A stretch of 64,000 nt of DNA from Chryseobacterium potabilaquae (GCF_902728265.1 NZ_CACVBR010000004.1:62001-126000); one strand, 5' to 3'. Shown: positions 53,253-62,231, counted from the stretch's first letter. Numbers and translations are program-made. Notes: a model not told the origin generated them from the sequence alone.

Positions 53253-55871
53253 TTACATAGGACCTTGTTGGTCATCTTCACCAGAAGTATTGGAGTTGAT
53301 GTCTTTTTTAATTTTTGGTTTTGTATCAACTTTTTCTCCCTGCTTAAATCGGTAAGTAAAAGATAATGCAAATTGTCTTGGTTGCCATTGCATTTCCATT
53401 TCTCTTGTAAATTGTGCATTATTAGCATAATTTCTCATTTTTCGGGTATTGAAAATATCTCGAATATTGAATCCAATAGTTCCATTCCCATTCCAAATGG
53501 TTTGGCTTAAACCTAAATCAAGTCCATACATCGACTTCCGGTTATTCATAGCTGTTTTTTCTGCAGCTCTATAGAAGCCTTGAAGTTGAAAACTTAAATT
53601 TTTAGTGGGTTTAAATGTATTATTAAAACGGATTCTGTAAGAAAATCCTGATCCTGAAAAATCATTTAAAGTTTCAGGGTTGTCGGGGAATAAATTAAAA
53701 CTTCCCGTATTTTTATATCCATATAAATCTGCAGAAAGCATCATTTTCCACCATTTAAAAGGATCATAGGTGCCGTTCAGATCCAAACCATAATTAGTTT
53801 CGGTCCCCACATTAAAAGGGATCGTATTCACGGCTCCGGTTTCATCAACATACTGGTATCTGTTTTGTTCGTCTTCAGATTTCTTAAAATAAAGCGTTGG
53901 ATTGAAAGTGATTTTTTTGTTAGAAAGATTATATCCTACTTCAAAAGAGTTTTCATAGGTTGGATTAAGATTTGGATTTCCTCTAAAATAATTTCTATCA
54001 TCATCAAATGACATAAAAGGGATTAAAGAGAAGGCTCTTGGACGATTAATTCTTCTGGAATAATTAATTAATATCTGATTATTTTTTGCAATATCATAGC
54101 TTAAAAATACAGAAGGGAAAAATTTTGTATAGTTTTTATTAACAGAGCTGTTGACTAAATTCTGATTTTGATCATAGTTTTGAAAGTCTATATCTATTTT
54201 AGAAAGTTCGCTCCTAAGGCCTACTTGATAGGCGAATTTTTCACCGATTTTACTTTTATACTGTGCATATATACCTAAAATACTTTCCGAATATACAGTA
54301 TTACTAGTGAAATCATATCTTGTGGTAAATGGATTTCCTCCATTGCTTTCCGTAACGAGATAATCATATGTATTTTTATTATAATCGTAACGAGCTCCTG
54401 CTTCAAATTTAGATTTCTCACCTATCGGAAGCTCATAATCTGCCTTTCCAATAAACGTATTTGTTTTAGAATTGGTATTTACATTATTAATCAGGTTCTT
54501 TTCCGTAATCTGTGTTGTAGTATTAAATGTATTTTGAGTAATTACATTATAACCATCAGATTTATTAGTTTGATAGCTACCTGAAACTGTAAAAAGTTGA
54601 CCATTATCTCCAATTTTTTGATCTAACCCAAAATCTATTTGGGTAGCAAAGTTTTTGTTGTTTCCAATACTATTACGTGTTCTGTTGAGGTTTTCAATGG
54701 TTCTAGGGCCATCTTCTATGAGATCACCATTAGTATCTAGGTGAGTCGTGGTACGATACTCAATTTCATTATATGTATTTAATGCATTTTGATCATTGTT
54801 GAAACTTCTAATCATTCCTGATAAATTAATAGATGTTTTATCAGAAAAATCATGAGTAAGACCAGCATTTAAATTATAATTATCTCCTTCTCTTTTGGTT
54901 TTTCCATCTTGTATAGATGATTGTGTGAAAGGAAAATTATTTACATTTAAGGCGTTTATATCATTTTTTTTCTGGATAGTAGAGTTTTTAGTCGTACTTT
55001 GATTTCTTTGATAGCCCCCACCTCCATTCAAAAACCAAGTCCAATTTCCTTTTCTCCAGCTAAGATTGGTATTTAGGTTTGTTCTAGGCAAATAACCAAT
55101 AGTTCCTGTAACGCTTCCATTAAAACCTATTTTTTTATCTTTTTTAAGGATAATATTCAAGATACCGGCAGTTCCACTGGCTTCGAATTTTGAAGAAGGA
55201 TTCGTAATTACTTCTATTCTTTCAATTTGATCAGCAGGAATACTTTGTAAGGCATTCGCACCGTCATCAATACCTAATAAAGAGGAAGGCTTCCCATTAA
55301 TGAGAAATTTCACATTGGAGTTCCCTCTCATGGAAACAGTGCCATCGGTGTCTACTGAAACGGAAGGTACATTAGAAAGTACATCTTGAAGATTCCCTCC
55401 CTTACTTACAATGTCTTGAGAAGGGTCATACGTTTTTTTATCAAGTTCCACTTTATAAGGTTTTGTGGCTTGTACGGTAATTGTTACCCCTTGAATATCT
55501 GCTGTTTTAAGATTAGTAGAGCTAGCTTCTGGCTCTATGGATAAAGCTCCAATATTACCAGCAGTACTGATCTGTTTATTTACTAACCCTTTTTTGTAAT
55601 CGATTGCCTCAATAGTAATGTCATAATTTCCAGGAACAATATCCAATGTATATTGTCCTTTTTCATCCGTAAGAGTTGCATCACTAAATAGCTTATTTTC
55701 TTTATTGCTAAATGATACTGAAGCATACGGAACGGGTTGATTGTTCTTACTTACAACAGTTCCTGAAATACTTACTTTCTCCTGAGCAAAAGCAAATGCA
55801 GCAGCAGTGAGTACAAAAGTAAGTCCTAAGGTCTTTTTTGTAAAAATATTAATAATTTCAGTCTGTTTCAT
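53253..55871 (-). CDS. TonB-dependent receptor family outer-membrane protein
   Basis: The protein is about 872 residues, from ATG 55871. A start 12 codons upstream (55907) is possible, but a good signal peptide (MKQTEI to AFAFAQ, about 30 residues) begins at 55871. A carboxypeptidase-regulatory-like beta domain follows (VSISGTVVSKNNQPVPYASVSF), then a plug with NVPSVSVDTDGTVSMRG and IEVITNPSSKFEASGTAG, and a barrel ending in LSFTYRF before a polar tail (KQGEKVDTKPK...). This type resembles the OMP_b-brl_3 receptors of Bacteroidota; substrate (siderophore, metal or peptide) is unknown. An inverted repeat lies directly upstream. Confidence 0.92.
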   Translation of the reverse strand: MKQTEIINIFTKKTLGLTFVLTAAAFAFAQEKVSISGTVVSKNNQPVPYASVSFSNKENKLFSDATLTDEKGQYTLDIVPGNYDITIEAIDYKKGLVNKQISTAGNIGALSIEPEASSTNLKTADIQGVTITVQATKPYKVELDKKTYDPSQDIVSKGGNLQDVLSNVPSVSVDTDGTVSMRGNSNVKFLINGKPSSLLGIDDGANALQSIPADQIERIEVITNPSSKFEASGTAGILNIILKKDKKIGFNGSVTGTIGYLPRTNLNTNLSWRKGNWTWFLNGGGGYQRNQSTTKNSTIQKKNDINALNVNNFPFTQSSIQDGKTKREGDNYNLNAGLTHDFSDKTSINLSGMIRSFNNDQNALNTYNEIEYRTTTHLDTNGDLIEDGPRTIENLNRTRNSIGNNKNFATQIDFGLDQKIGDNGQLFTVSGSYQTNKSDGYNVITQNTFNTTTQITEKNLINNVNTNSKTNTFIGKADYELPIGEKSKFEAGARYDYNKNTYDYLVTESNGGNPFTTRYDFTSNTVYSESILGIYAQYKSKIGEKFAYQVGLRSELSKIDIDFQNYDQNQNLVNSSVNKNYTKFFPSVFLSYDIAKNNQILINYSRRINRPRAFSLIPFMSFDDDRNYFRGNPNLNPTYENSFEVGYNLSNKKITFNPTLYFKKSEDEQNRYQYVDETGAVNTIPFNVGTETNYGLDLNGTYDPFKWWKMMLSADLYGYKNTGSFNLFPDNPETLNDFSGSGFSYRIRFNNTFKPTKNLSFQLQGFYRAAEKTAMNNRKSMYGLDLGLSQTIWNGNGTIGFNIRDIFNTRKMRNYANNAQFTREMEMQWQPRQFALSFTYRFKQGEKVDTKPKIKKDINSNTSGEDDQQGPM

Positions 55872-55907
55872 AAAGGTACTTTTTATGTAAAATCGCATAG
55901 ATTCCAT

Positions 55908-55949
55908 GCAATATTAAAAAATATGAAATGTTGATTTTTTTAATATTGC
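55908..55949. repeat. 14-bp perfect inverted repeat upstream of the TonB receptor gene
   Basis: GCAATATTAAAAAA (55908-55921) and its reverse complement (55936-55949), separated by 14 nt, lie between mltG and the receptor start. It could be an operator or a terminator for the mltG message; no T tract follows the arms, which argues for the former. Confidence 0.5.
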
Positions 55950-56038
55950 GATTAGTTTATTATTTATATAATATATACGTCGGCCCTAATGGAGAAATGT
56001 TAATTATGAATTTGTTAAAATGAAGTTAAATTTATTCT

Positions 56039-57064
56039 TTATTTTATATTTTTTGAATTCAACCAGTCTTGATAAGCTTTAGCATTTATGGAATGTTCTT
56101 CAGGACTAGCCGTAAATTTATGGTACCCCATTTTTTGAGGATCAGCACACATGAAAATATAATTATTGCTTTCGGCATTTAAAACAGCATCAACGGAATT
56201 TTTATCGACAATACAGATAGGTCCGGGAGGAATTCCTGTATTGGCGTAGGTGTTATAAGGTGAGGGGGTGGCTAAATGTTTGTATAAAACCCGTTTAATT
56301 GATTCTTTGAAATTAGTTTGTTTATTTATAGCATAAATTACGGTGGGATCAGATTGAAGCTTCATTCCTTTTCTGTAGCGGTTCAGATAAAGGCCGGCAA
56401 TGGTTTTCATTTCATCTTTTTTTCCACCTGATTCTTTATAAACAATAGAAGCTAAAGCATACACTTGATCTCTTGTAAGGCCAGATTGTTGTTCTTTGGA
56501 TTTTCTTTCTTCATCCCAAAACGAATGATATTGATCTTCAAATTTTTTGAAAAAATCAACAGGAGTAACAGTCCAGAAGAAGTTATAAGTATCAATAAAG
56601 AAAAACTTTTTTAGATCTTCTGCGTTTTTATATCCTTTTTTGTTTGCTATTTGATTGAGATCAGTTACAAATCTTAAAGAATCTAGTTCTGTTTTTTTTG
56701 TTACTTTCCCTAGCATTTGATAGATGTCTCCAAAATCACCAATTCTGAAAGAATTTTCAGATTGATTTCCCGCCTTAATCATATTCACAAGATTAGAATT
56801 TCCCATCCCTTTTTGAAAATGATAACGTCCTGCTTTGAAATAGCTATCAAGTCCTTTTTCTTTAGCTACGGCTTCAAAAGATTCTTTATTACTTACATAT
56901 TTTGCTGCAGAATCAATGATTTGTTTAAAACTTGAATGATGGGGAATGAGAACATACCCTTCATTTTGTATATTATTCCCGTAATATTTATTATAAAATC
57001 TCAAACCAAAAAATCCTGCGACTATAATGATAAGCAGAATAATAATGAGAATTGTTTTTTTCAT
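56039..57064 (-). CDS. mltG: Endolytic murein transglycosylase MltG (YceG-like)
   Basis: The 341-residue inner-membrane protein has one N-terminal membrane helix (about residues 4-22), a LysM-like part, and the YceG catalytic domain. The catalytic glutamate is E211 in ALASIVYKESGGKKDEM, followed by AGLYLNRYRKGMKLQSDPTVIYA and the conserved SPYNTYANTGIPPGPI block. MltG cuts nascent glycan strands to end their growth. It follows dapF by 36 nt on the same strand, and dapF also serves the cell wall, so these are probably one operon. Confidence 0.95.
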   Translation of the reverse strand: MKKTILIIILLIIIVAGFFGLRFYNKYYGNNIQNEGYVLIPHHSSFKQIIDSAAKYVSNKESFEAVAKEKGLDSYFKAGRYHFQKGMGNSNLVNMIKAGNQSENSFRIGDFGDIYQMLGKVTKKTELDSLRFVTDLNQIANKKGYKNAEDLKKFFFIDTYNFFWTVTPVDFFKKFEDQYHSFWDEERKSKEQQSGLTRDQVYALASIVYKESGGKKDEMKTIAGLYLNRYRKGMKLQSDPTVIYAINKQTNFKESIKRVLYKHLATPSPYNTYANTGIPPGPICIVDKNSVDAVLNAESNNYIFMCADPQKMGYHKFTASPEEHSINAKAYQDWLNSKNIK

Positions 57065-57100
57065 TACTAATTTTTAGATTACTAGTTTTTTATTGACTTC

Positions 57101-57868
57101 TTATATAAGAGCTATTTTTCCTTTAAAAACTTGTTTTGCAGGTCCTTCTAACCAAATGTTATGAAAAGAATTTTCATTTTTTTCAGCATAGACCTTCAGG
57201 CTTCCTCCTAGGGTTTTTACTTTTACAGAAGTTAGATTGCTTTTTTGTAGAAAAGTTAAAGCAGAAGCAGTAACTCCTGTTCCGCAACTATAAGTTTCAT
57301 CCTCAACACCTCTTTCATAGGTTCTTACGAAAATTTCATCTTCAGAAATTTTTTCTACGAAATTAACGTTGATTCCTTTTTCTCTATATTTTTCAGAATT
57401 TCGAATCTTATGTCCTTCTGTAAAGACATTATAGTCAGCCAGATTTTCAACGTATTTTACATAATGGGGAGAGCCTGTATTAAGAACACTATCTGAACCA
57501 TCATTAGAAATTGTATCTACATTGATCATCTTTAATTTAACAATCCCGTTATGAATTTCTGCTTCATGTTCTCCGTCAATGGCAATAAACGTACATTTCT
57601 TTTCAAAAATATCAAGGAAAAATGCAAAAGCAACTAAACATCTTCCACCATTTCCACACATGGTACTTTCTCCTCCGTCCGAATTGTAGTAGACCATTTT
57701 GAAATCATACCCATCACTGTTTTCTAAAAAAATAAGCCCGTCAGCTCCAATTCCGAAACGTCGATCACACCATTTTTCAATTATTTTTTTATCCTTTGGA
57801 AATTGAAGGTCACGATTATCAATCATCACAAAATCATTACCTGTACCCTGATATTTATAAAAATTCAT
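57101..57868 (-). CDS. dapF: Diaminopimelate epimerase
   Basis: The 255-residue cytoplasmic enzyme turns LL-DAP into meso-DAP for lysine and peptidoglycan synthesis. The two catalytic cysteines are C71 (TMCGNGGRC) and C195 (TYSCGTGVTA). N-terminal YQGTGNDFVMIDNRD and internal GADGLIFLE are typical. Length is slightly short of E. coli (274), normal for the phylum. It leads the dapF-mltG pair, with a minus-strand -7 box at 57898-57905. Confidence 0.96.
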   Translation of the reverse strand: MNFYKYQGTGNDFVMIDNRDLQFPKDKKIIEKWCDRRFGIGADGLIFLENSDGYDFKMVYYNSDGGESTMCGNGGRCLVAFAFFLDIFEKKCTFIAIDGEHEAEIHNGIVKLKMINVDTISNDGSDSVLNTGSPHYVKYVENLADYNVFTEGHKIRNSEKYREKGINVNFVEKISEDEIFVRTYERGVEDETYSCGTGVTASALTFLQKSNLTSVKVKTLGGSLKVYAEKNENSFHNIWLEGPAKQVFKGKIALI

Positions 57869-57897
57869 TATGTATATGTTATCTTAAACTTAACGGA

Positions 57898-57905
57898 CAA
57901 AATTA
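57898..57905 (-). promoter_or_regulatory. -7 box of dapF
   Basis: Minus-strand TAATTTTG, 29 nt upstream of the dapF ATG; no -33 box visible at 19-21 nt. Confidence 0.45.
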
Positions 57906-57918
57906 GTATATTTTAAAA

Positions 57919-57947
57919 TGAAAAACGAACAGTAAGTACTGTTCGTT
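57919..57947 (-). terminator. Terminator of the pnuC / repeat-lipoprotein unit
   Basis: An 11-bp stem AACGAACAGTA (57924-57934) with 57937-57947 and a very tight loop, followed on the minus strand by T5, lies just after the repeat-lipoprotein gene and before the dapF promoter. Confidence 0.8.
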
Positions 57948-57961
57948 CTTTATTTTAAATG

Positions 57962-58675
57962 TTATCTAAATCCACGACCACTTTGTTGTTGATTAGAATT
58001 GTTTTGGGGTTGGCTATTAGAAGAATTATTTCTAAATCCGCCGTTATTGCTGGAAGATGTATTATTCCTGAAGCCTCCATTATTAGAGGGCGTACTTTGG
58101 TTTTCAAATCCCCTGTTACTATTATTGTTTCGGAATCCTCCATTATTAGGGGTTGTATTTTGGTTTTCAAATCCCCTGTTATTACTATTGTTTCGGAATC
58201 CTCCATTCCCATTATTGGAAGAGGAATTATTGTTTCTAAACCCGTTGTTGGAACTACTATTGTTATTACTATTTGTAGAATTATTTCTAAAGCCCCCATT
58301 ATTAAACCCACTGTTGTTGGTATTGTTTTGGAAGCCTCCGCTCGGATTTCCTCTAAATCCGTTGTTTGGTCTTTGAGAAGTTGTAGGAACGGTTCTTTCT
58401 ACATACACTTTTCTTCTATTATTTCCATTATTATAGTAGTAATAAGGAACGCCACCATCATAGTAATAATTAATATTATTTCGATAATAGTAACCATCAT
58501 TCCCCCAATATCCTCCATTGCCATAATATCCTGACGGAGCATAATAATATCCATTATTATTGTTATAATAAGGGTCACCATATCCATACCCATATCCATC
58601 ATCCGTATAAGCCACACAAGATGCTAAGCTTGTGAGGGTGAGAATGCTAAATGCTATTTTTAATAAATTTTTCAT
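57962..58675 (-). CDS. Asn/Gly-rich repeat lipoprotein
   Basis: The 237-residue protein has a lipoprotein signal with lipobox LASC (about residues 17-20). A Tyr/Gly/Asn-rich stretch follows (residues 22-80), then a short charged block RRKVYVERTVPTT (about 87-99), and then repeats of N-N-G-G-F-R-N and N-R-G-F-E-N-Q to the end. Two near-perfect 21-residue copies are encoded by 63-bp tandem repeats. The product is low-complexity and probably unfolded, perhaps surface-exposed. I assign no function. It starts only 4 nt after pnuC ends on the same strand, so it is co-transcribed with it. Confidence 0.8.
   Translation of the reverse strand: MKNLLKIAFSILTLTSLASCVAYTDDGYGYGYGDPYYNNNNGYYYAPSGYYGNGGYWGNDGYYYRNNINYYYDGGVPYYYYNNGNNRRKVYVERTVPTTSQRPNNGFRGNPSGGFQNNTNNSGFNNGGFRNNSTNSNNNSSSNNGFRNNNSSSNNGNGGFRNNSNNRGFENQNTTPNNGGFRNNNSNRGFENQSTPSNNGGFRNNTSSSNNGGFRNNSSNSQPQNNSNQQQSGRGFR
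58099..58207. repeat. 63-bp tandem repeat inside the Asn/Gly-rich gene
   Basis: Copy one is 58099-58161 and copy two begins at 58162, both opening GGTTTTCAAATCCCCTGTTA; copy two is recognisable to about 58207. The period is 21 codons, so copy number can change without a frameshift. Confidence 0.8.
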
Positions 58676-58679
58676 AACT

Positions 58680-59348
58680 TTAATTTACTTTTTCTTTAAA
58701 ACTTTTTTTCCAGTTGATATATCCTAGGATCGCCATTATAGTAAACACCAAATATTGAACCGAAGTGATTCCAAGACCTTTAAAAATCATCATTGGGATA
58801 CAAATTATATCTCCAATAATCCAAAAAATCCAATTTTCTATTCTTTGTTTCGCCATAAACCACATACCAACTAAAAATATAGAGGTGGTTATCACGTCCA
58901 GCCAATTGGCCCAATCTAAATGATACAACCCTAGATGGGTATTTTCCATGGAAAAGTTATGATCAATGTAAGGTTTATAGTAATAAATGATAGTTACAAA
59001 TATAAAACTTATTAAAAAAAGGAGAGTCCCAAATTGCCATTCTTTTTTTGAGGCCCAGCTTACCTCTACATGAATATGATCATCAGAATTCCTGGCCCAT
59101 AATATCCACCCATAAACACTCATAACTGTATAATATACATTTATTATACAATCTCCTAATAAACCAAAATCAAAAAGGATGTATACATATATTAAAGTGG
59201 AAATAATTCCGGTAGGATATACCCAAATATTTTTCTTGATTGAGAAGTAAACACTAAGAATTCCAAAAAAAGTTCCTAAAAATTCCAATAAAATCTGCCA
59301 AAAATTATAGCTTTCGTATGGTTTTATGAATAAGTTATATAAATTCAT
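58680..59348 (-). CDS. pnuC: PnuC-family nicotinamide riboside (or thiamine) transporter
   Basis: The 222-residue inner-membrane protein has about seven hydrophobic segments. Family blocks include SYNFWQILLEFLGTFFGILSVYFSIKKNIWVYPTGIIS (in outline) near residues 13-50, NVYYTVMSVYGWILW (about 81-95), and the late WIIGDIICIPMMIFKGLGITSVQYLVF region. PnuC transports nicotinamide riboside for NAD synthesis; some Bacteroidota members carry thiamine. No TPP riboswitch is seen upstream, which slightly favours nicotinamide riboside. A minus-strand -7 box ends 5 nt before its ATG. Confidence 0.93.
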   Translation of the reverse strand: MNLYNLFIKPYESYNFWQILLEFLGTFFGILSVYFSIKKNIWVYPTGIISTLIYVYILFDFGLLGDCIINVYYTVMSVYGWILWARNSDDHIHVEVSWASKKEWQFGTLLFLISFIFVTIIYYYKPYIDHNFSMENTHLGLYHLDWANWLDVITTSIFLVGMWFMAKQRIENWIFWIIGDIICIPMMIFKGLGITSVQYLVFTIMAILGYINWKKSFKEKVN

Positions 59349-59353
59349 GTGAT

Positions 59354-59361
59354 CAAAAATA
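59354..59361 (-). promoter_or_regulatory. -7 box of pnuC, 5 nt from the ATG
   Basis: Minus-strand TATTTTTG is separated from the pnuC ATG (59348) by 5 nt, predicting a leader of about 3 nt. Confidence 0.4.
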
Positions 59362-59515
59362 AGTAAAATTTTATTATGAATGAAAAATGAACTGAATTGA
59401 GTGAATATCAGTTTTTTATATTTATTGATTTGGATTTAATAATGAAATTTTGTCAATAAACGCGAATATTTCTAAATTTTTTATATTTTCGTGAATATAT
59501 ATTAAAACAATAAAT

Positions 59516-61045
59516 ATGTCAAAAATTTGGGTTAAGAAACCGATGAGCGCTTATGAGGCTGATATTAAAAAAAGTCAGTTAAAACGCGTTTTGGGCAAAT
59601 GGAGCCTTACCGCTATTGGAATAGGGGCCATTATTGGGGGAGGTATCTTTGTACTTACAGGAACGGGAGCCTATTATAATGCTGGACCTGCATTGGCGCT
59701 TTCTTTTGTAATTGCGGGGATTGCTTGTGTATTTGCAGCGCTATGTTATGCTGAATTTGCCTCAATACTTCCTGTTGAAGGGTCTGCTTATGCATATGCA
59801 TATGGAACTGTAGGAGAAATTTTCGCTTGGATAATAGGTTGGGGATTGATTTTGGAATATGCAATGGGGTCAATGACAGTCGCCGTATCGTGGTCGGGAT
59901 ATTTTGGGAAACTCCTAAAGATGTTTGGACTTCATTTACCAGATTACCTTACCACGGATCCACAAACGTATATAGCAGCCGGAAACTCTGGGTTTTCTAT
60001 GAATTTGCCAGCATTTTTAATTGTTTTATTTGTTATTTCTATTTTAGTAAGAGGAACAAAAGGAGCTGCAAAAGCAAATAATTTTATTGTGGTTCTAAAA
60101 GTTTCTGCTATTATATTTGTTATTATTGCGGGTGCTTTCTTTATTAATCCTGGAAACTGGTCTCCATTCATTCCTGAAGCAACGACGATTACGGAAAATG
60201 GGGTTTCACATTCAGCGTATGGAATAGGAGGTGTTATAGCAGGAGCCTCAGCCATTTTCTTTGCTTATGTAGGTTTTGATGCGGTATCAACGCAAGCAGG
60301 AGAAGCAATAAATCCGAAAAAAGATGTTCCTTTTGCAATTATTGCGTCGCTGATTATTTGTACTCTATTATACATATTAGTTTCATTAGTATTAACAGGA
60401 ATGATGCATTACACGGACTTTAATCCACTTGGAAAATATCCGGATGCCATTAAAGCTCCTGTAGCCTATGCATTTGATATCGCTGGACAGAAATGGGCTG
60501 GTAATATTATTACCATTGCTGCTACTGTTGGTTTGATATCCGTATTAATGGTTATGATTATGGGACAATCGAGAATTTTCTTAGGAATGTCTAAAGACGG
60601 ATTGATTCCTCAAACGTTTTCAAAAGTAAATCCTGAAACGGGAGTGCCTACTAAAAATCTTATTATTTTAGGGATTGTAATCTCTGTTGTAGCATCGCTT
60701 ACCCCAATTAATGATTTGGCACACATGACAAGCTTTGGGACCTTATTTGCATTTACTATGGTGTGTGTGGCTGTTTGGATTTTGAGAATAAAAGAGCCTA
60801 ATCTACAAAGAAACTTTAAAGTGCCGGCTTTACCTGTGATTGCTTGCTGTGGTATTGCCATCAATGTCTATTTGATTTATAACCTTAGTATAGAAGCTCA
60901 AACGTATTCTTTTGCTTGGTTAATTATAGGGTTTATTATTTATTTCCTATATAGTAAAAAACATTCTAAACTTCAGAATGGAGGTTATGGAGAAACTTTT
61001 AAAGCTGAACAAGAGCCTTTAGAAAAACCTGATTTAGATTTATAA
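59516..61045 (+). CDS. APC-superfamily amino acid permease (cationic amino acid transporter type)
   Basis: The 509-residue inner-membrane protein has about 12-14 hydrophobic segments. The first helix carries the APC substrate-binding motif GIGAIIGGGIFVLTGT (about residues 35-50), and the third shows LCYAEFASILPVEGSAYAYAY in outline. FAYVGFDAVSTQAGEAINPKKDVP (about 243-266) is typical of the CAT branch. Members import amino acids with sodium or protons; the exact amino acid is unknown. It is divergent from pnuC and ends at a terminator. Confidence 0.93.
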   Translation: MSKIWVKKPMSAYEADIKKSQLKRVLGKWSLTAIGIGAIIGGGIFVLTGTGAYYNAGPALALSFVIAGIACVFAALCYAEFASILPVEGSAYAYAYGTVGEIFAWIIGWGLILEYAMGSMTVAVSWSGYFGKLLKMFGLHLPDYLTTDPQTYIAAGNSGFSMNLPAFLIVLFVISILVRGTKGAAKANNFIVVLKVSAIIFVIIAGAFFINPGNWSPFIPEATTITENGVSHSAYGIGGVIAGASAIFFAYVGFDAVSTQAGEAINPKKDVPFAIIASLIICTLLYILVSLVLTGMMHYTDFNPLGKYPDAIKAPVAYAFDIAGQKWAGNIITIAATVGLISVLMVMIMGQSRIFLGMSKDGLIPQTFSKVNPETGVPTKNLIILGIVISVVASLTPINDLAHMTSFGTLFAFTMVCVAVWILRIKEPNLQRNFKVPALPVIACCGIAINVYLIYNLSIEAQTYSFAWLIIGFIIYFLYSKKHSKLQNGGYGETFKAEQEPLEKPDLDL

Positions 61046-61063
61046 ATTATAACATATACCGTT

Positions 61064-61093
61064 AAAAAATCCACAGAATTCTGTGGATTTTTT
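61064..61093 (+). terminator. Terminator of the permease gene
   Basis: AAAAAATCCACAG (61064-61076), AATT, then CTGTGGATTTTTT (61081-61093): a 13-bp perfect stem and T run. Its last bases overlap the next gene's -7 box. Confidence 0.92.
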
Positions 61094-61100
61094 ATTTTTG
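61093..61100 (+). promoter_or_regulatory. -7 box of the BNR-repeat gene, 5 nt from the ATG
   Basis: TATTTTTG sits at the end of the permease terminator T tract and 5 nt before ATG 61106, predicting a leader of about 3 nt. Confidence 0.45.
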
Positions 61101-61105
61101 CTACT

Positions 61106-62134
61106 ATGAAAAAAATAGTACAGATTATCGTTCTTTTACATGGGATAGGTATTTTCTCTCAAAAAATAAAAAGTGTTGAAACCATATTTACAGATAATAT
61201 AAGTATTCGCGCTATTGAAATATATAATAATAAAGTCTGGTATAGTGGAACAGAATCTAAATTTGGGTTTATAGATCTAGCAAATCCTCAAGATCAGAAA
61301 CAAATTAAACTAGCTGAAGATAACCTTCAGTTTAGAACGTTGGCTCAAAATAAAAACTCTTTTTTTGTTATTAATATTGAGAGTCCTGCCTATTTTTTTG
61401 AGATTAATAAAACAGATTTAAAGCCTAATATAGTTTTTACTGATACAACACAAACGGCTTTTTATGATGCGTTACATTTTGTAAACGATACATTTGGCAT
61501 AGCTTTTAGTGACCCGGATAATCATCTTGAACTCAAATTGGTTGCATTAGAGCCTCATAGAAAGTTCTATAATTTTTATAAAACACGTTTTGCAAATCAT
61601 GATAGTATAAAGTTAAATCAGGGAGAAGCAGCTTTTGCCGCAAGTAATACTAATATTTCCTCATATAAAAATACGGTTTGGATTGCCACCGGTGGAAAGT
61701 CTGCGCGGATATTCAAGAGAGAAAATGAGATATGGAAAGTATTTAATACCCCTTTTGTGCAAGGTGAATCTTCTCAAGGAATATATTCAATAGATTTTTA
61801 TGATGATAGGTTTGGGATTGCGGTAGGTGGAGATTACAAACAACAACATATGAACCTTAATAATATTGCTACAACACATGATGGGGGGCAAACATGGACT
61901 ATTCAGGCATCAGGGCAAAACTCAGGTTATATGACTTGTGTGAAAATTAAGCCCCGATCAAAAGGGAAAGAAATTGTTGCAGTAGGAGATCAGCATATTA
62001 GCTACTCATCTGATTTTGGGAAAACCTGGAAGAAAATTTCTGATGAAAAAGGCTTTTATGTATGCAAATGGGTGGATGCTCATACACTTGTATTGGCAGG
62101 GAAAGATAAAATTGCTTTAATGAAGCTAAAGTGA
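61106..62134 (+). CDS. Secreted BNR/sialidase-like beta-propeller protein
   Basis: The 342-residue protein has a signal peptide (to about residue 19, IFSQK). Repeated propeller blades follow, with Asp-box (BNR) motifs S-x-D-x-G-x-T-W clearly seen as TTHDGGQTW (about residue 252) and YSSDFGKTW (about 300). Related proteins include HCF136/YCF48-like assembly factors and sialidases, but no sialidase catalytic residues (Arg triad) can be recognised. Its partner is unknown. It follows the permease by 60 nt, from which a terminator separates it. Confidence 0.85.
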   Translation: MKKIVQIIVLLHGIGIFSQKIKSVETIFTDNISIRAIEIYNNKVWYSGTESKFGFIDLANPQDQKQIKLAEDNLQFRTLAQNKNSFFVINIESPAYFFEINKTDLKPNIVFTDTTQTAFYDALHFVNDTFGIAFSDPDNHLELKLVALEPHRKFYNFYKTRFANHDSIKLNQGEAAFAASNTNISSYKNTVWIATGGKSARIFKRENEIWKVFNTPFVQGESSQGIYSIDFYDDRFGIAVGGDYKQQHMNLNNIATTHDGGQTWTIQASGQNSGYMTCVKIKPRSKGKEIVAVGDQHISYSSDFGKTWKKISDEKGFYVCKWVDAHTLVLAGKDKIALMKLK

Positions 62135-62231
62135 TAAAATTTTTATACAAAAAGATATTTAGATTCATTATAAAATAAGAGGTGAAAATGACCATATAGT
62201 GATCCATGATGGAAAATTCGTAAGATATATT

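Noticed and set aside
57959..58534. Long open frames on both strands over the Asn/Gly-rich gene
   Set aside because: They arise from the low-complexity repeats; only the minus-strand frame has a lipoprotein signal and sits 4 nt after pnuC.
59349..59515. TPP riboswitch upstream of pnuC
   Set aside because: No CTGAGA/ACC-type conserved motifs or matching stems are seen on the minus strand of this gap.
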